Source: Sepiola atlantica
Lineage: Eukaryota > Mollusca > Cephalopoda > Sepiida > Sepiolidae
DNA: 64,000 nt
Direction of reading: 5' to 3'
Assembly: GCA_963556195.1 (NCBI GenBank)
Contig: CAUVYP010001208.1
Location: 4,650,001-4,714,000, forward strand
A program made the translations under genes and the position numbers. Below are positions 38,401 to 52,163 of the stretch, piece after piece (the first letter of the stretch is position 1; every line of letters begins with the position of its first letter). Under the pieces are notes generated by a model. That model ran no database searches and had not been told where the DNA came from. It saw only the letters and a program-made list of their open reading frames with translations.

Positions 38401-38590
38401 AAATTTAGCGCGTTTTAAAGTTGATATCGCTTTTGTTTATAACTTCCACATTTATTCGAATTGTGCAACGAAACTTTGTAGACAGTCGCGGATAGGCCTT
38501 TTCAACTGAAGTACCAAGTTTCAGAAGTGCAGCTCTTGTACTGCCGGAGATATGTCGATACAAACTGAATACGCAAAACATCAACAAAAT
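32268..38590. repeat. 34-monomer tandem duplication, copy 1
   Basis: Order: C, E/P, I, D, J, B2, Ay, D, A, C, E, B, K, B, I, D, J, C, E, B, K, P, I, D, J, B2, E, B, E1, R, K, P, I, D/A hybrid; 6323 bp. The same order repeats 6323 bp downstream with only scattered single-base differences by eye. It contains a full ten-monomer HOR at 36174-38032. Shared markers include 'gatgagcgg' (about 34393, 35881, 40717, 42205) and 'acgaacctttgc' (about 36239 / 42562). Confidence 0.93.
38405..38590. repeat. Hybrid D/A monomer at the 34-monomer duplication junction
   Basis: The left part carries the D marker 'ggccttttcaactg', as at 36546 and 44728. The right part has 'agtttcag' and 'aactgaatacgc' like the A unit that precedes copy 1 (32082), not D's 'agttacag' and 'aactaaatac'. 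The switch lies between about 38505 and 38522. This is what in-register unequal crossover between a D unit and an A unit would leave. Confidence 0.85.
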
Positions 38591-41500
38591 TTAGCGCGTT
38601 TTAAAGTTGATATCGCTTTTGTTTATAACTTCAACATTTATTCGAATTGTGCAACGAAACTTTGCATAGATTAGCGGAGTCACATGTTCTACGGAAGTGT
38701 CAAGTTTCAGAAGTGCAGCTCTTGTACTGCCGGAGATATCTCGATACAAACTGAATACGCAAACTATCAACAAAATTTAGTGCGATTTAAAGTTGATATC
38801 GCTTTTGTTTATAACTTCACCATTCTTTAGAATTGTGCAACGAAACTTTGCACAGATTAGCGGAGTCACATTTTCTACTGAAGTACCCAGTTTCAGAAGT
38901 GCAGCTCTTGTACTGCCGGAGATATGTCGATACAAACGGAATACGCAAAACATCAACAAAATTTAGCGCGTTTTAAAGTTGATATCGCTTTTGTTTATAA
39001 CTTCCACATTTGTTCGAATTGTGCAACGAGACTTTGCAGACAGTCGCGGAGACACATTTTCTACTGAAGTACCAAGTTTCAGAAGTGCAGCCCTTGTACT
39101 GCCGGAGATATGTCGATACAAACTGAATACGCAAAACATCAACAAAATTTAGCGCGTTTTAAAGTTGATATCGCTTTTGTTTATAACTTCCACATTTATT
39201 CGAATTGTGCAACGAAACTTTGTAGACAGTCGCGGATAGGCCTTTTCTACTGAAGTACCAAGTTACAGAAGTGCAGCTCTTGTACTGCCGGAGATATGTC
39301 GATACAAACTAAATACGCAAAACATCAATAAAATTTAGCGCGTTTTAAAGTTGATATCGCTTTTGTTTATAACTTCCACATTTATTCGCATTGTGCAACG
39401 AAACTTTGCAGACAGTCGCGGAGACACATGTTCTACTGAATTACCAAGTTTCAGAAGTGCAGCTCTTGTACTGCCGGAGATATGTCGATACAAACTGAAT
39501 ACGCAAAACATCAACAAAATTTAGCGCGTTTTAAAGTTGATATCGCTTTTGTTTATAACTTCCACATTTATTCAGATTGTGCAACGAAACTTTGCACAGA
39601 TTAGCGGAGTCACATGTTCTACGGAAGTACCAAGTTTCAGAAGTGCAGCTCTTGTACTGCCGGAGATATGTCGATACAAACTGAATACGCAAAACATCAA
39701 CAAAATTTAGCGCGTTTTAAAGTTGATATCGCTTTTGTTTATAACTTCCACATTTATTCGAATTGTGCAACGAAACTTTGCAGACAGTCGCGGAGACACA
39801 TGTTCTACTGAAGTACCAAGTTTCAGAAGTGCAGCTCTTGTACTGCCGGAGATATGTCGATACAAACTGAATACGTAAAACATCAACAAAATTTAGCGCG
39901 TTTTAAAGTTGATATCGCTTTTGTTTATAACTTCCACATTTATTCGAATTGTGCAACGAAACTTTGTAGACAGTCGCGGATAGGCCTTTTCTACTGAAGT
40001 ACCAAGTTACAGAAGTGCAGCTCTTGTACTGCCGGAGATATGTCGATACAAACTAAATACGCAAAACATCAATAAAATTTAGCGCGTTTTAAAGTTGATA
40101 TCGCTTTTGTTTATAACTTCCACATTTATTCGAATTGTGCAACGAAACTTTGCAGACAGTCGCGGAGACACATGTTCTACTGAAGTACCAAGTTTCAGAA
40201 GTGCAGCTCTTGTACTGCCGGAGATATGTCGATACAAACTAGATACGCAAAACATCAACAAAATTTAGCGCGTTTTAAAGTTGATATCGCTTTTGTTTAT
40301 AACTTCAACATTTATTCGAATTGTGCAACGAAACTTTGCATAGATTAGCAGAGTCACATGTTCTACGGAAGTACCAAGTTTCAGAAGTGCAGCTCTTGTA
40401 CTGCCGGAGATATCTCGATACAAACTGAATACGCAAACTATCAACAAAATTTAGTGCGATTTAAAGTTGATATCGCTTTTGTTTATAACTTCACCATTCT
40501 TTAGAATTGTGCAACGAAACTTTGCAGAGATAAGCGGAGTCACATGCTCTACGGAAGTACCAAGTTTCAGAAGTGCAGCTCTTTTACTGCCGGAGATATG
40601 TCGATACAAACTGAATACGCAAAACATCGACAAAATTTAGCGCGTTTTAAAGTTGATATCGCTTTTGTTTATAACTTCCACATTTATTCGAATTGTGCAA
40701 CGAAACTTTGCACAGATGAGCGGAGTCACATTTTCTACTGAAGTACCAAGTTTCAGAAGTGCAGCTCTTGTACTGCCGGAGATATGTCGATACAAACTGA
40801 ATACGCAAAACATCAACAAAATTTAGCGCGTTTTAAAGTTGATATCGCTTTTGTTTATAACTTCCACATTTATTCGAATTGTGCAACGAAACTTTGCAGA
40901 CAGTCGCGGAGACACATTTTCTACTGAAGTACCAAGTTTCAGAAGTGCAGCCCTTGTACTACCGGAGATATGTCGATACAAACTGAATACTCAAAACATC
41001 AACAAAATTTAGCGCGTTTTAAAGTTGATATCGCTTTTGTTTATAACTTCCACATTTATTCGAATTGTGCAACGAAACTTTGCACAGATTAGCGGAGTCA
41101 CATTTTCTACTGAAGTACCAAGTTTCAGAAGTGCAGCTCTTGTACTGCCGGAGATATGTCGATACAAACTAAATACGCAAAACATCAATAAAATTTAGCG
41201 CGTTTTAAAGTTGATATCGCTTTTGTTTATAACTTCCACATTTGTTCGAATTGTGCAACGAGACTTTGCAGACAGTCGCGGATACACATTTTCTACTGAA
41301 GTACCAAGTTTCAGAAGTGCAGCCCTTGTACTGCCGGAGATATGTCGATACAAACTGAATACGCAAAACATCAACAAAATTTAGCGCGTTTTAAAGTTGA
41401 TATCGCTTTTGTTTATAACTTCCACATTTATTCGAATTGTGCAACGAAACTTTGTAGACAGTCGCGGATAGGCCTTTTCTACTGAAGTACCAAGTTACAG

Positions 41501-44500
41501 AAGTGCAGCTCTTGTACTGCCGGAGATATGTCGATACAAACTAAATACGCAAAACATCAATAAAATTTAGCGCGTTTTAAAGTTGATATCGCTTTTGTTT
41601 ATAACTTCCACATTTATTCGCATTGTGCAACGAAACTTTGCAGACAGTCGCGGAGACACATGTTCTACTGAATTACCAAGTTTCAGAAATGCAGCTCTTG
41701 TACTGCCGGAGATATGTCGATACAAACTGAATACGCAAAACATCAACAAAATTTAGCGCGTTTTAAAGTTGATATCGCTTTTGTTTATAACTTAAACATT
41801 TATTCGAATTGTGCAACGAAACTTTGCATAGATTAGCGGAGTCACATGTTCTACGGAAGTACCAAGTTTCAGAAGTGCAGCTCTTGTACTGCCGGAGATA
41901 TCTCGATACAAACTGAATACGCAAACTATCAACAAAATTTAGTGCGATTTAAAGTTGATATCGCTTTTGTTTATAACTTCACCATTCTTTAGAATTGTGC
42001 AACGAAACTTTGCAGAGATAAGCGGAGTCACATGCTCTACGGAAGTACCAAGTTTCAGAAGTGCAGCTCTTTTACTGCCGGAGATATGTCGATACAAACT
42101 GAATACGCAAAACATCGACAAAATTTAGCGCGTTTTAAAGTTGATATCGCTTTTGTTTATAACTTCCACATTTATTCGAATTGTGCAACGAAACTTTGCA
42201 CAGATGAGCGGAGTCACATTTTCTACTGAAGTACCAAGTTTCAGAAGTGCAGCTCTTGTACTGCCGGAGATATGTCGATACAAACTGAATACGCAAAACA
42301 TCAACAAAATTTAGCGCGTTTTAAAGTTGATATCGCTTTTGTTTATAACTTCCACATTTATTCGAATTGTGCAACGAAACTTTGCAGACAGTCGCGGAGA
42401 CACATTTTCTACTGAAGTACCAAGTTTCAGAAGTGCAGCCCTTGTACTACCGGAGATATGTCGATACAAACTGAATACTCAAAACATCAACAAAATTTAG
42501 CGCGTTTTAAAGTTGATATCGCTTTTGTTTATAACTTCCACATTTATTCGAATTGTGCAACGAACCTTTGCACAGATTAGCGGAGTCACATTTTCTACTG
42601 AAGTACCAAGTTTCAGAAGTGCAGCTCTTGTACTGCCGGAGATATGTCGATACAAACGGAATACGCAAAACATCAACAAAATTTAGCGCGTTTTAAAGTT
42701 GATATCGCTTTTGTTTATAACTTCCACATTTGTTCGAATTGTGCAACGAGACTTTGCAGACAGTCGCGGAGACACATTTTCTACTGAAGTACCAAGTTTC
42801 AGAAGTGCAGCCCTTGTACTGCCGGAGATATGTCGATACAAACTGAATACGCAAAACATCAACAAAATTTAGCGCGTTTTAAAGTTGATATCGCTTTTGT
42901 TTATAACTTCCACATTTATTCGAATTGTGCAACGAAACTTTGTAGACAGTCGCGGATAGGCCTTTTCAACTGAAGTACCAAGTTACAGAAGTGCAGCTCT
43001 TGTACTGCCGGAGATATGTCGATACAAACTAAATACGCAAAACATCAATAAAATTTAGCGCGTTTTAAAGTTGATATCGCTTTTGTTTATAACTTCCACA
43101 TTTATTCGCATTGTGCAACGAAACTTTGCAGACAGTCGCGGAGACACATGTTCTACTGAATTACCAAGTTTCAGAAGTGCAGCTCTTGTACTGCCGGAGA
43201 TATGTCGATACAAACTGAATACGCAAAACATCAACAAAATTTAGCGCGTTTTAAAGTTGATATCGCTTTTGTTTATAACTTCCACATTTATTCGAATTGT
43301 GCAACGAAACTTTGCACAGATTAGCGAAGTCACATGTTCTACGGAAGTACCAAGTTTCAGAAGTGCAGCTCTTGTACTGCCGGAGATATGTCGATACAAA
43401 CTAAATACGCAAAACATCAACAAAATTTAGTGCGATTTAAAGTTGATATCGCTTTTGTTTATAACTTCACCATTCTTTAGAATTGTGCAACGAAACTTTG
43501 CACAGATAAGCGGAGTCACATGCTCTACGGAAGTACCAAGTTTCAGAAGTGCAGCTCTTTTACTGCCGGAGATATGTCGATACAAACTGAATACGTAAAA
43601 CATCGACAAAATTTAGCGCGTTTTAAAGTTGATATCGCTTTTGTTTATAACTTCCACATTTATTCGAATTGTGCAACGAAACTTTGCACAGATTAGCGGA
43701 GTCACATTTTCTACTGAAGTACCAAGTTTCAGAAGTGCAGCTCTTGTACTGCCGGAGATATGTCGATACAAACTAAATACGCAAAACATCAATAAAATTT
43801 AGCGCGTTTTAAAGTTGATATCGCTTTTGTTTATAACTTTACCATTCTTTAGAATTGTGCAAGAAACTTTGCAGAGATAAGCGGAGTCACATGCTCTACT
43901 GAAGTACCAAGTTTCAGAAGTGCAGCTCTTTTACTGGTAGAGATATGTCGATACAAACTGAATACGCAAAACATCGACAAAATTTAGCGCGTTTTAAAGT
44001 TGATATCGCTTTTGTTTATAACTTCCACATTTATTCGAATTGTGCAACGAAACTTTGCACAGATTAGCGGAGTCACATTTTCTACTGAAGTACCAAGTTT
44101 CAGACGTGCAGCTATTGTACTGCCGGAGATATGTCGATACAAACTGAATACGCAAAACATCAACAAAATTTAGCGCGTTTTAAAGTTGATATCGCTTTTG
44201 TTTATAACTTCCACATTTATTCGAATTGTGCAACGAAACTTTGCAGACAGTCGCGGAGACACATTTTCTACTGAAGTACCAAGTTTCAGAAGTGCAGCCA
44301 TTGTACTACCGGAGATATGTCGATACAAACTGAATACTCAAAACATCAACAAAATTTAGCGCGTTTTAAAGTTGATATCGCTTTTGTTTATAACTTCCAC
44401 ATTTATTCGAATTGTGCAACGAAACTTTGCACAGATTAGCGGAGTCACATTTTCTACTGAAGTACCAAGTTTCAGAAGTGCAGCTCTTGTACTGCCGGAG

Positions 44501-44913
44501 ATATGTCGATACAAACGGAATACGCAAAACATCAACAAAATTTAGCGCGTTTTAAAGTTGATATCGCTTTTGTTTATAACTTCCACATTTGTTCGAATTG
44601 TGCAACGAGACTTTGCAGACAGTCGCGGAGACACATTTTCTACTGAAGTACCAAGTTTCAGAAGTGCAGCCCTTGTACTGCCGGAGATATGTCGATACAA
44701 ACTGAATACGCAAAACATCAACAAAATTTAGCGCGTTTTAAAGTTGATATCGCTTTTGTTTATAACTTCCACATTTATTCGAATTGTGCAACGAAACTTT
44801 GTAGACAGTCGCGGATAGGCCTTTTCAACTGAAGTACCAAGTTACAGAAGTGCAGCTCTTGTACTGCCGGAGATATGTCGATACAAACTAAATACGCAAA
44901 ACATCAATAAAAT
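38591..44913. repeat. 34-monomer tandem duplication, copy 2
   Basis: Repeats the order of copy 1 and ends with an ordinary D unit (44728) instead of the D/A hybrid. Private differences include 'gaagtgtcaag' (about 38697), 'aactagatac' (about 40240), 'attagcagag' (about 40346), 'cagaaatgcag' (about 41687) and 'attagcgaag' (about 43322). The low divergence over more than 6 kb marks this as one of the youngest large events in the window. Confidence 0.93.
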
Positions 44914-46957
44914 TTAGCGCGTTTTAAAGTTGATATCGCTTTTGTTTATAACTTCCACATTTATTCGCATTGTGCAACGAAACTTTGCAGACAGTCGCGG
45001 AGACACATGTTCTACTGAATTACCAAGTTTCAGAAGTGCAGCTCTTGTACTGCCGGAGATATGTCGATACAAACTGAATACGCAAAACATCAACAAAATT
45101 TAGCGCGTTTTAAAGTTGATATCGCTTTTGTTTATAACTTCCACATTTATTCGAATTGTGCAACGAAACTTTGCACAGATTAGCGGAGTCACATGTTCTA
45201 CGGAAGTACCAAGTTTCAGAAGTGCAGCTCTTGTACTGCCGGAGATATGTCGATACAAACTGAATACGCAAACTATCAACAAAATTTAGTGCGATTTAAA
45301 GTTGATATCGCTTTTGTTTATAACTTCACCATTCTTTAGAATTGTGCAACGAAACTTTGCAGAGATAAGCGGAGTCACATGCTCTACGGAAGTACCAAGT
45401 TTCAGAAGTGCAGCTCTTTTACTGCCGGAGATATGTCGATACAAACTGAATACGTAAAACATCGACAAAATTTAGCGCGTTTTAAAGTTGATATCGCTTT
45501 TGTTTATAACTTCCACATTTATTCGAATTGTGCAACGAAACTTTGCACAGATTAGCGGAGTCACATTTTCTACTGAAGTACCAAGTTTCAGAAGTGCAGC
45601 TCTTGTACTGCCGGAGATATGTCGATACAAACTGAATACGCAAAACATCAATAAAATTTAGCGCGTTTTAAAGTTGATATCGCTTTTGTTTATAACTTCA
45701 CCATTCTTTAGAATTGTGCAAGAAACTTTGCAGAGATAAGCGGAGTCACATGCTCTACTGAAGTACCAAGTTTCAGAAGTGCAGCTCTTTTACTGGTAGA
45801 GATATGTCGATACAAACTGAATACGCAAAACATCGACAAAATTTAGCGCGTTTTAAAGTTGATATCGCTTTTGTTTATAACTTCCACATTTATTCGAATT
45901 GTGCAACGAAACTTTGCACAGATTAGCGGAGTCACATTTTCTACTGAAGTACCAAGTTTCAGACGTGCAGCTCTTGTACTGCCGGAGATATGTCGATACA
46001 AACTGAATACGCAAAACATCAACAAAATTTAGCGCGTTTTAAAGTTGATATCGCTTTTGTTTATAACTTCCACATTTATTCGAATTGTGCAACGAAACTT
46101 TGCAGACAGTCGCGGAGACACATGTTCTACTGAAGTACCAAGTTTCAGAAGTGCAGCTCTTGTACTTCCGGAGATATGTCGATACAAACTGAATACGCAA
46201 AACATCAACAAAATTTAGCCCGTTTTAAAGTTGATATCGCTTTTGTTTATAACTTCCACATTTATTCGAATTGCGCAACGAAACTTTGCACAGATTAGCG
46301 GAGGCACATTTACTACTGAAGTACCAAGTTTCAGAAGTGCAGCTCTTGTACTGCCGGAGATATGTCGATACAAACTGAATACGCAAACTATCAACAAAAT
46401 TTAGTGCGATTTAAAGTTGATATCGCTTTTGTTAATAACTTCCACATTTATTCGAATTGTGCAACGAAACTTTGCAGACAGTCGCGGAGACACATGTTCT
46501 ACTGAAGTACCAAGTTTCAGAAGTGCAGCTCTTGTACTGCCGGAGATATGTCGATACAAACTGAATACGCAAAACATCAACAAAATTTAGCGCGTTTTAA
46601 AGTTGATATCGCTTTTGTTTATAACTTCCACATTCATTCGAATTGTGCAACGAAACTTTGCATAGATTAGCGGAGTCACATGTTCTACGGAAGTACCAAG
46701 TTTCAGAAGTGCAGCTCTTGTACTGCCGGAGATATGTCGATACAAACTGAATACGCAAACTATCAACAAAATTTAGTGCGATTTAAAGTTGATATCGCTT
46801 TTGTTTATAACTTCACCATTCTTTAGAATTGTGCAAGAAACTTTGCAGAGATAAGCGGAGTCACATGCTCTACTGAAGTACCAAGTTTCAGAAGTGCAGC
46901 TCTTTTACTGCCGGAGATATGTCGATACAAACTGAATACGCAAAACATCAACAAAAT
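44914..46957. repeat. J-B2-E-B-E1-R followed by A-F-A-C-E1
   Basis: Eleven monomers (2044 bp) finish the ten-monomer HOR begun at 44356 and pass into the A-F-A-C-E1 module. The segment to 46400 matches 17026-18512 at an offset of 27888 bp. F at 46215 has the rare 'ttgcgcaac', shared with 18327, and 'gttaataact' occurs near 46432. The extra A unit at 46401 is what 18327 has lost, which moves the offset from 27888 to 28074 bp. Confidence 0.9.
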
Positions 46958-49900
46958 TTAGCGCGTTTTAAAGTTGATATCGCTTTTGTTTATAACTTCC
47001 ACATTTATTCGAATTGTGCAACGAAACTTTGCACAGATTAGCGGAGTCACATTTTCTACTGAAGTACCAAGTTTCAGACGTGCAGCTCTTGTACTGCCGG
47101 AGATATGTCGATACAAACTGAATACGCAAAACATCAACAAAATTTAGCGCGTTTTAAAGTTGATATCGCTTTTGTTTATAACTTCCACATTTATTCGAAT
47201 TGTGCAACGAAACTTTGCAGACCGTCGCGGAGACACACGTTCTACTGAAGTACCAAGTTTCAGAAGTGCAGCTCTTGTACTGCCGGAGATATGTCGATAC
47301 AAACTAAATACGCAAAACATCAACAAAATTTAGCCCGTTTTAAAGTTGATATCGCTTTTGTTTATAACTTCCACATTTATTCGAATTGTGCAACGAAACT
47401 TTGCACAGATTAGCGGAGTCACATTTTCTACTGAAGTACCAAGTTTCAGAAGTGCAGCTCTTGTAATGCCGGAGATATGTCGATACAAACTGAATACGCA
47501 AAACATCAACAAAATTTAGCGCGTTTTAAAGTTGATATCGCTTTTGTTTATAACTTCCACATTTATTCGAATTGTGCAACGAAACTTTGCAGACAGTCGC
47601 GGAGACACATGTTCTACTGAAGTACCAAGTTTCAGAAGTGCAGCTCTTGTACTGCCGGAGATATGTCGATACAAACCGAATACGCAAAACATCAACAAAA
47701 TTTAGCGCGTTTTAAAGTTGATATCGCTTTTGTTTATAACTTCCACATTTATTCGAATTGTGCAACGAAACTTTGCACAGATTAGCGGAGTCACATGTTC
47801 TACGGAAGTACAAAGTTTCAGAAGTGCAGCTCTTGTACTGCCGGAGATATGTCGATACAAACTGAATACGCAAACTATCAACAAAATTTTGTGCGATTTA
47901 AAGTTGATATCGCTTTTGTTTATAACTTCACCATTCTTTAGAATTGTGCAACGAAACTTTGCAGAGATAAGCGGAGTCACATGCTCTACGGAAGTACCAA
48001 GTTTCAGAAGTGCAGCTCTTTTACTGCCGGAGATATGTCGATACAAACTGAATACGCAAAACATCGACAAAATTTAGCGCGTTTTAAAGTTGATATCGCT
48101 TTTGTTTATAACTTCCACATTTATTCGAATTGTGCAACGAAACTTTGCACAGATTAGGGGAGTCACATTTTCTACTGAAGTACCAAGTTTCAGAAGTGCA
48201 GCTCTTGTACTGCGGGAGATATGTCGATACAAACTGAATACGCAAAACATCAACAAAATTTAGCGCGTTTTAAAGTTGATATCGCTTTTGTTTATAACTT
48301 CCACATTTATTCGAATTGTGCAACGAAACTTTGCAGACAGTCGCGGAGACACATGTTCTACTGCAGTACCAAGTTTCAGAAGTGCAGCTCTTGTACTGCC
48401 GGAGATATGTCGATACAAACTGAATACGCAAAACATCAATAAAATTTAGCGCGTTTTAAAGTTGATATCGCTTTTGTTTATAACTTCCACATTTATTCGA
48501 ATTGTGCAACGAAACTTTGCAGACAGTCGCGGAGACACATGTTCTACTGAAGTACCAAGTTTCAGAAGTGCAGCTCTTGTACTGCCGGAGATATGTCAAT
48601 ACAAACTGAATACGCAAAACATCAACAAAATTTAGCGCGTTTTAAAGTTGATATCGCTTTTGTTTATAACTTCCACATTTATTCGAATTGTGCAACGAAA
48701 CTTTGCACAGATTAGCGGAGTCACATGTTCTACTGAAATACCAAGTTTCAGAAGTGCAGCTCTTGTACTGCCGGAGATATGTCGATACAAACTGAATACG
48801 CAAAACATCAACAAAATTTAGCGCGTTTTAAAGTTGATATCGCTTTTGTTTATAACTTCCACATTTATTCGAATTGTGCAACGAAACTTTGCACAGATTA
48901 GCGGAGTCACATTTTCTACTGAAGTACCCAGTTTCAGAAGTGCAGCTCTTGTACTGCCGGAGATATGTCGATACAAACTGAATACGCAAAACATCAACAA
49001 AATTTAGCGCGTTTTAAAGTTGATATCGCTTTTGTTTATAACTTCCACATTTATTCGAATTGTGCAACGAAACTTTGTAGACAGTCGCGGATAGGCATTT
49101 TCTACTGAGGTACCAAGTTTCAGAAGTGCAGCTCTTGTACTGCCGGAGATATGTCGATACAAACTGAATACGCAAAACATCAACAAAATTTAGCGCGTTT
49201 TAAAGTTGATATCGCTTTTGTTTATAACTTCCACATTTATTCGAATTGTGCAACGAAACTTTGCAGACAGTCGCGGAGACACATGTTCTACTGAAGTACC
49301 AAGTTTCAGAAGTGCAGCTCTTGTACTGCCGGAGATATGTCGATACAAACTGAATACGCAAAACATCAACAAAATTTAGCGCGTTTTAAAGTTGATATCG
49401 CTTTTGTTTATAACTTCCACATTTATTCGAATTGTGCAACGAAACTTTGCACAGATTAGCGGAGTCACATGTTCTACTGAAATACCAAGTTTCAGAAGTG
49501 CAGCTCTTGTACTGCCGGTGATACGTCGATACAAACTGAATACGCAAAACATCAACAAAATTTAGCGCGTTTTAAAGTTGATATCGCTTTTGTTTATAAC
49601 TTCCACATTTATTCGAATTGTGCAACGAAACTTTGTAGACAGTCGCGGATAGGCCTTTTCTACTGAAGTACCAAGTTTCAGAAGTGCAGCTCTTGTACAG
49701 CCGGAGATATGTCGATACAAACTGAATACGCAAAACATCAACAAAATTTAGCGCGTTTGAAAGTTGATATCGCTTTTGTTTATAACTTCCACATTTATTC
49801 GAATTGTGCAACGAAACTTTGCAGACAGTCGCGGAGACACATGTTCTACTGAAGTACCAAGTTTCAGAAGTGCAGCTCTTGTACTGCCGGAGATATGTCG

Positions 49901-50862
49901 ATACAAACTGAATACGCAAAACATCAACAAAATTTAGCGCGTTTTAAAGTTGATATCGCTTTTGTTTATAACTTCCACATTTATTCGAATTGTGCAACGA
50001 AACTTTGTAGACAGTCGCGGATAGGCCTTTTCTACTGAAGTACCAAGTTACAGAAGTGCAGCTCTTGTACTGCCGGAGATATGTCGATACAAACTAAATA
50101 CGCAAAACATCAATAAAATTTAGCGCGTTTTAAAGTTGATATCGCTTTTGTTTATAACTTCCACATTTATTCGCATTGTGCAACGAAACTTTGCACAGAT
50201 TAGCGGAGTCACATGTTCTACGGAAGTACCAAGTTTCAGAAGTGCAGCTCTTGTACTGCCGGAGATATGTCGATACAAACTGAATACGCAAACTATCAAC
50301 AAAATTTAGTGCGATTTAAAGTTGATATCGCTTTTGTTTATAACTTCACCATTCTTTAGAATTGTGCAAGAAACTTTGCAGAGATAAGCGGAGTCACATG
50401 CTCTACTGAAGTACCAAGTTTCAGAAGTGCAGCTCTTTTACTGCCGGAGATATGTCGATACAAACTGAATACGCAAAACATCGACAAAATTTAGCGCGTT
50501 TTAAAGTTGATATCGCTTTTGTTTATAACTTCCACATTTATTCGAATTGTGCAACGAAACTTTGCACAGATTAGCGGAGTCACATTTTCTACTGAAGTAC
50601 CAAGTTTCAGACGTGCAGCTCTTGTACTGCCGGAGATATGTCGATACAAACTGAATACGCAAAACATCAACCAAATTTAGCGCGTTTTAAAGTTGATATC
50701 GCTTTTGTTTATAACTTCCACATTTATTCGAATTGTGCAACGAAACTTTGCAGACCGTCGCGGAGACACACGTTCTACTGAAGTACCAAGTTTCAGAAGT
50801 GCAGCTCTTGTACTGCCGGAGATATGTCGATACAAACTAAATACGCAAAACATCAACAAAAT
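46958..50862. repeat. 21-monomer block R-G-S-Q-B2-E-B-A-A-M-B-H-A-N-L-A-D-J/B2-E1-R-G
   Basis: Units 46958-50490 correspond to 18884-22416 one for one (offset 28074 bp). The final R-G pair resembles the start of the block, so the sequence cycles with a 19-monomer period (3533 bp), as it also does between 18884 and 22417. The A unit at 48446 has ctgaagtacc where its partner at 20372 has ctgcagtacc. The R unit near 50671 has the private 'atcaaccaaat'. Confidence 0.88.
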
Positions 50863-52163
50863 TTAGCCCGTTTTAAAGTTGATATCGCTTTTGTTTATAA
50901 CTTCCACATTTATTCGAATTGTGCAACGAATCTTTGTAGACAGTCGCGGATAGGCCTTTTCTACTGAAGTACCAAGTTTCAGAAGTGCAGCTCTTGTACA
51001 GCCGGAGATATGTCGATACAAACTGAATACGCAAAACATCAACAAAATTTAGCGCGTTTGAAAGTTGATATCGCTTTTGTTTATAACTTCCACATTTATT
51101 CGAATTGTGCAACGAAACTTTGCAGACAGTCGCGGAGACACATGTTCTACTGAAGTACCAAGTTTCAGAAGTGCAGCTCTTGTACTGCCGGAGATATGTC
51201 GATACAAACTGAATACGCAAAACATCAACAAAATTTAGCGCGTTTTAAAGTTGATATCGCTTTTGTTTATAACTTCCACATTTATTCGAATTGTGCAACG
51301 AAACTTTGTAGACAGTCGCGGATAGGCCTTTTCTACTGAAGTACCAAGTTACAGAAGTGCAGCTCTTGTACTGCCGGAGATATGTCGATACAAACTAAAT
51401 ACGCAAAACATCAATAAAATTTAGCGCGTTTTAAAGTTGATATCGCTTTTGTTTATAACTTCCACATTTATTCGCATTGTGCAACGAAACTTTGCACAGA
51501 TTAGCGGAGTCACATGTTCTACGGAAGTACCAAGTTTCAGAAGTGCAGCTCTTGTACTGCCGGAGATATGTCGATACAAACTGAATACGCAAACTATCAA
51601 CAAAATTTAGTGCGATTTAAAGTTGATATCGCTTTTGTTTATAACTTCACCATTCTTTAGAATTGTGCAAGAAACTTTGCAGAGATAAGCGGAGTCACAT
51701 GCTCTACTGAAGTACCAAGTTTCAGAAGTGCAGCTCTTTTACTGCCGGAGATATGTCGATACAAACTGAATACGCAAAACATCGACAAAATTTAGCGCGT
51801 TTTAAAGTTGATATCGCTTTTGTTTATAACTTCCACATTTATTCGAATTGTGCAACGAAACTTTGCACAGATTAGCGGAGTCACATTTTCTACTGAAGTA
51901 CCAAGTTTCAGACGTGCAGCTCTTGTACTGCCGGAGATATGTCGATACAAACTGAATACGCAAAACATCAACCAAATTTAGCGCGTTTTAAAGTTGATAT
52001 CGCTTTTGTTTATAACTTCCACATTTATTCGAATTGTGCAACGAAACTTTGCAGACCGTCGCGGAGACACACGTTCTACTGAAGTACCAAGTTTCAGAAG
52101 TGCAGCTCTTGTACTGCCGGAGATATGTCGATACAAACTAAATACGCAAAACATCAACAAAAT
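50863..52163. repeat. Seven-monomer tandem duplication L-A-D-J/B2-E1-R-G
   Basis: 1301 bp, matching 49562-50862 at an offset of 1301 bp (seven units, one of them 185 bp). Both copies share 'gtacagccgg' in L, the J/B2 hybrid and the rare 'atcaaccaaat' (about 50670 and 51971). The first unit begins with the S-type 'tagcccg' left end and continues as L, so the junction lies within monomer 50863. It also has a private 'gaatctttg' near 50929. Confidence 0.9.

Noticed and set aside
22046..44913. Assembly artefact explaining the 28- and 34-mer duplications
   Set aside because: Not excluded, but the copies carry different private substitutions and different junction monomers, which a simple duplicated contig would not show.
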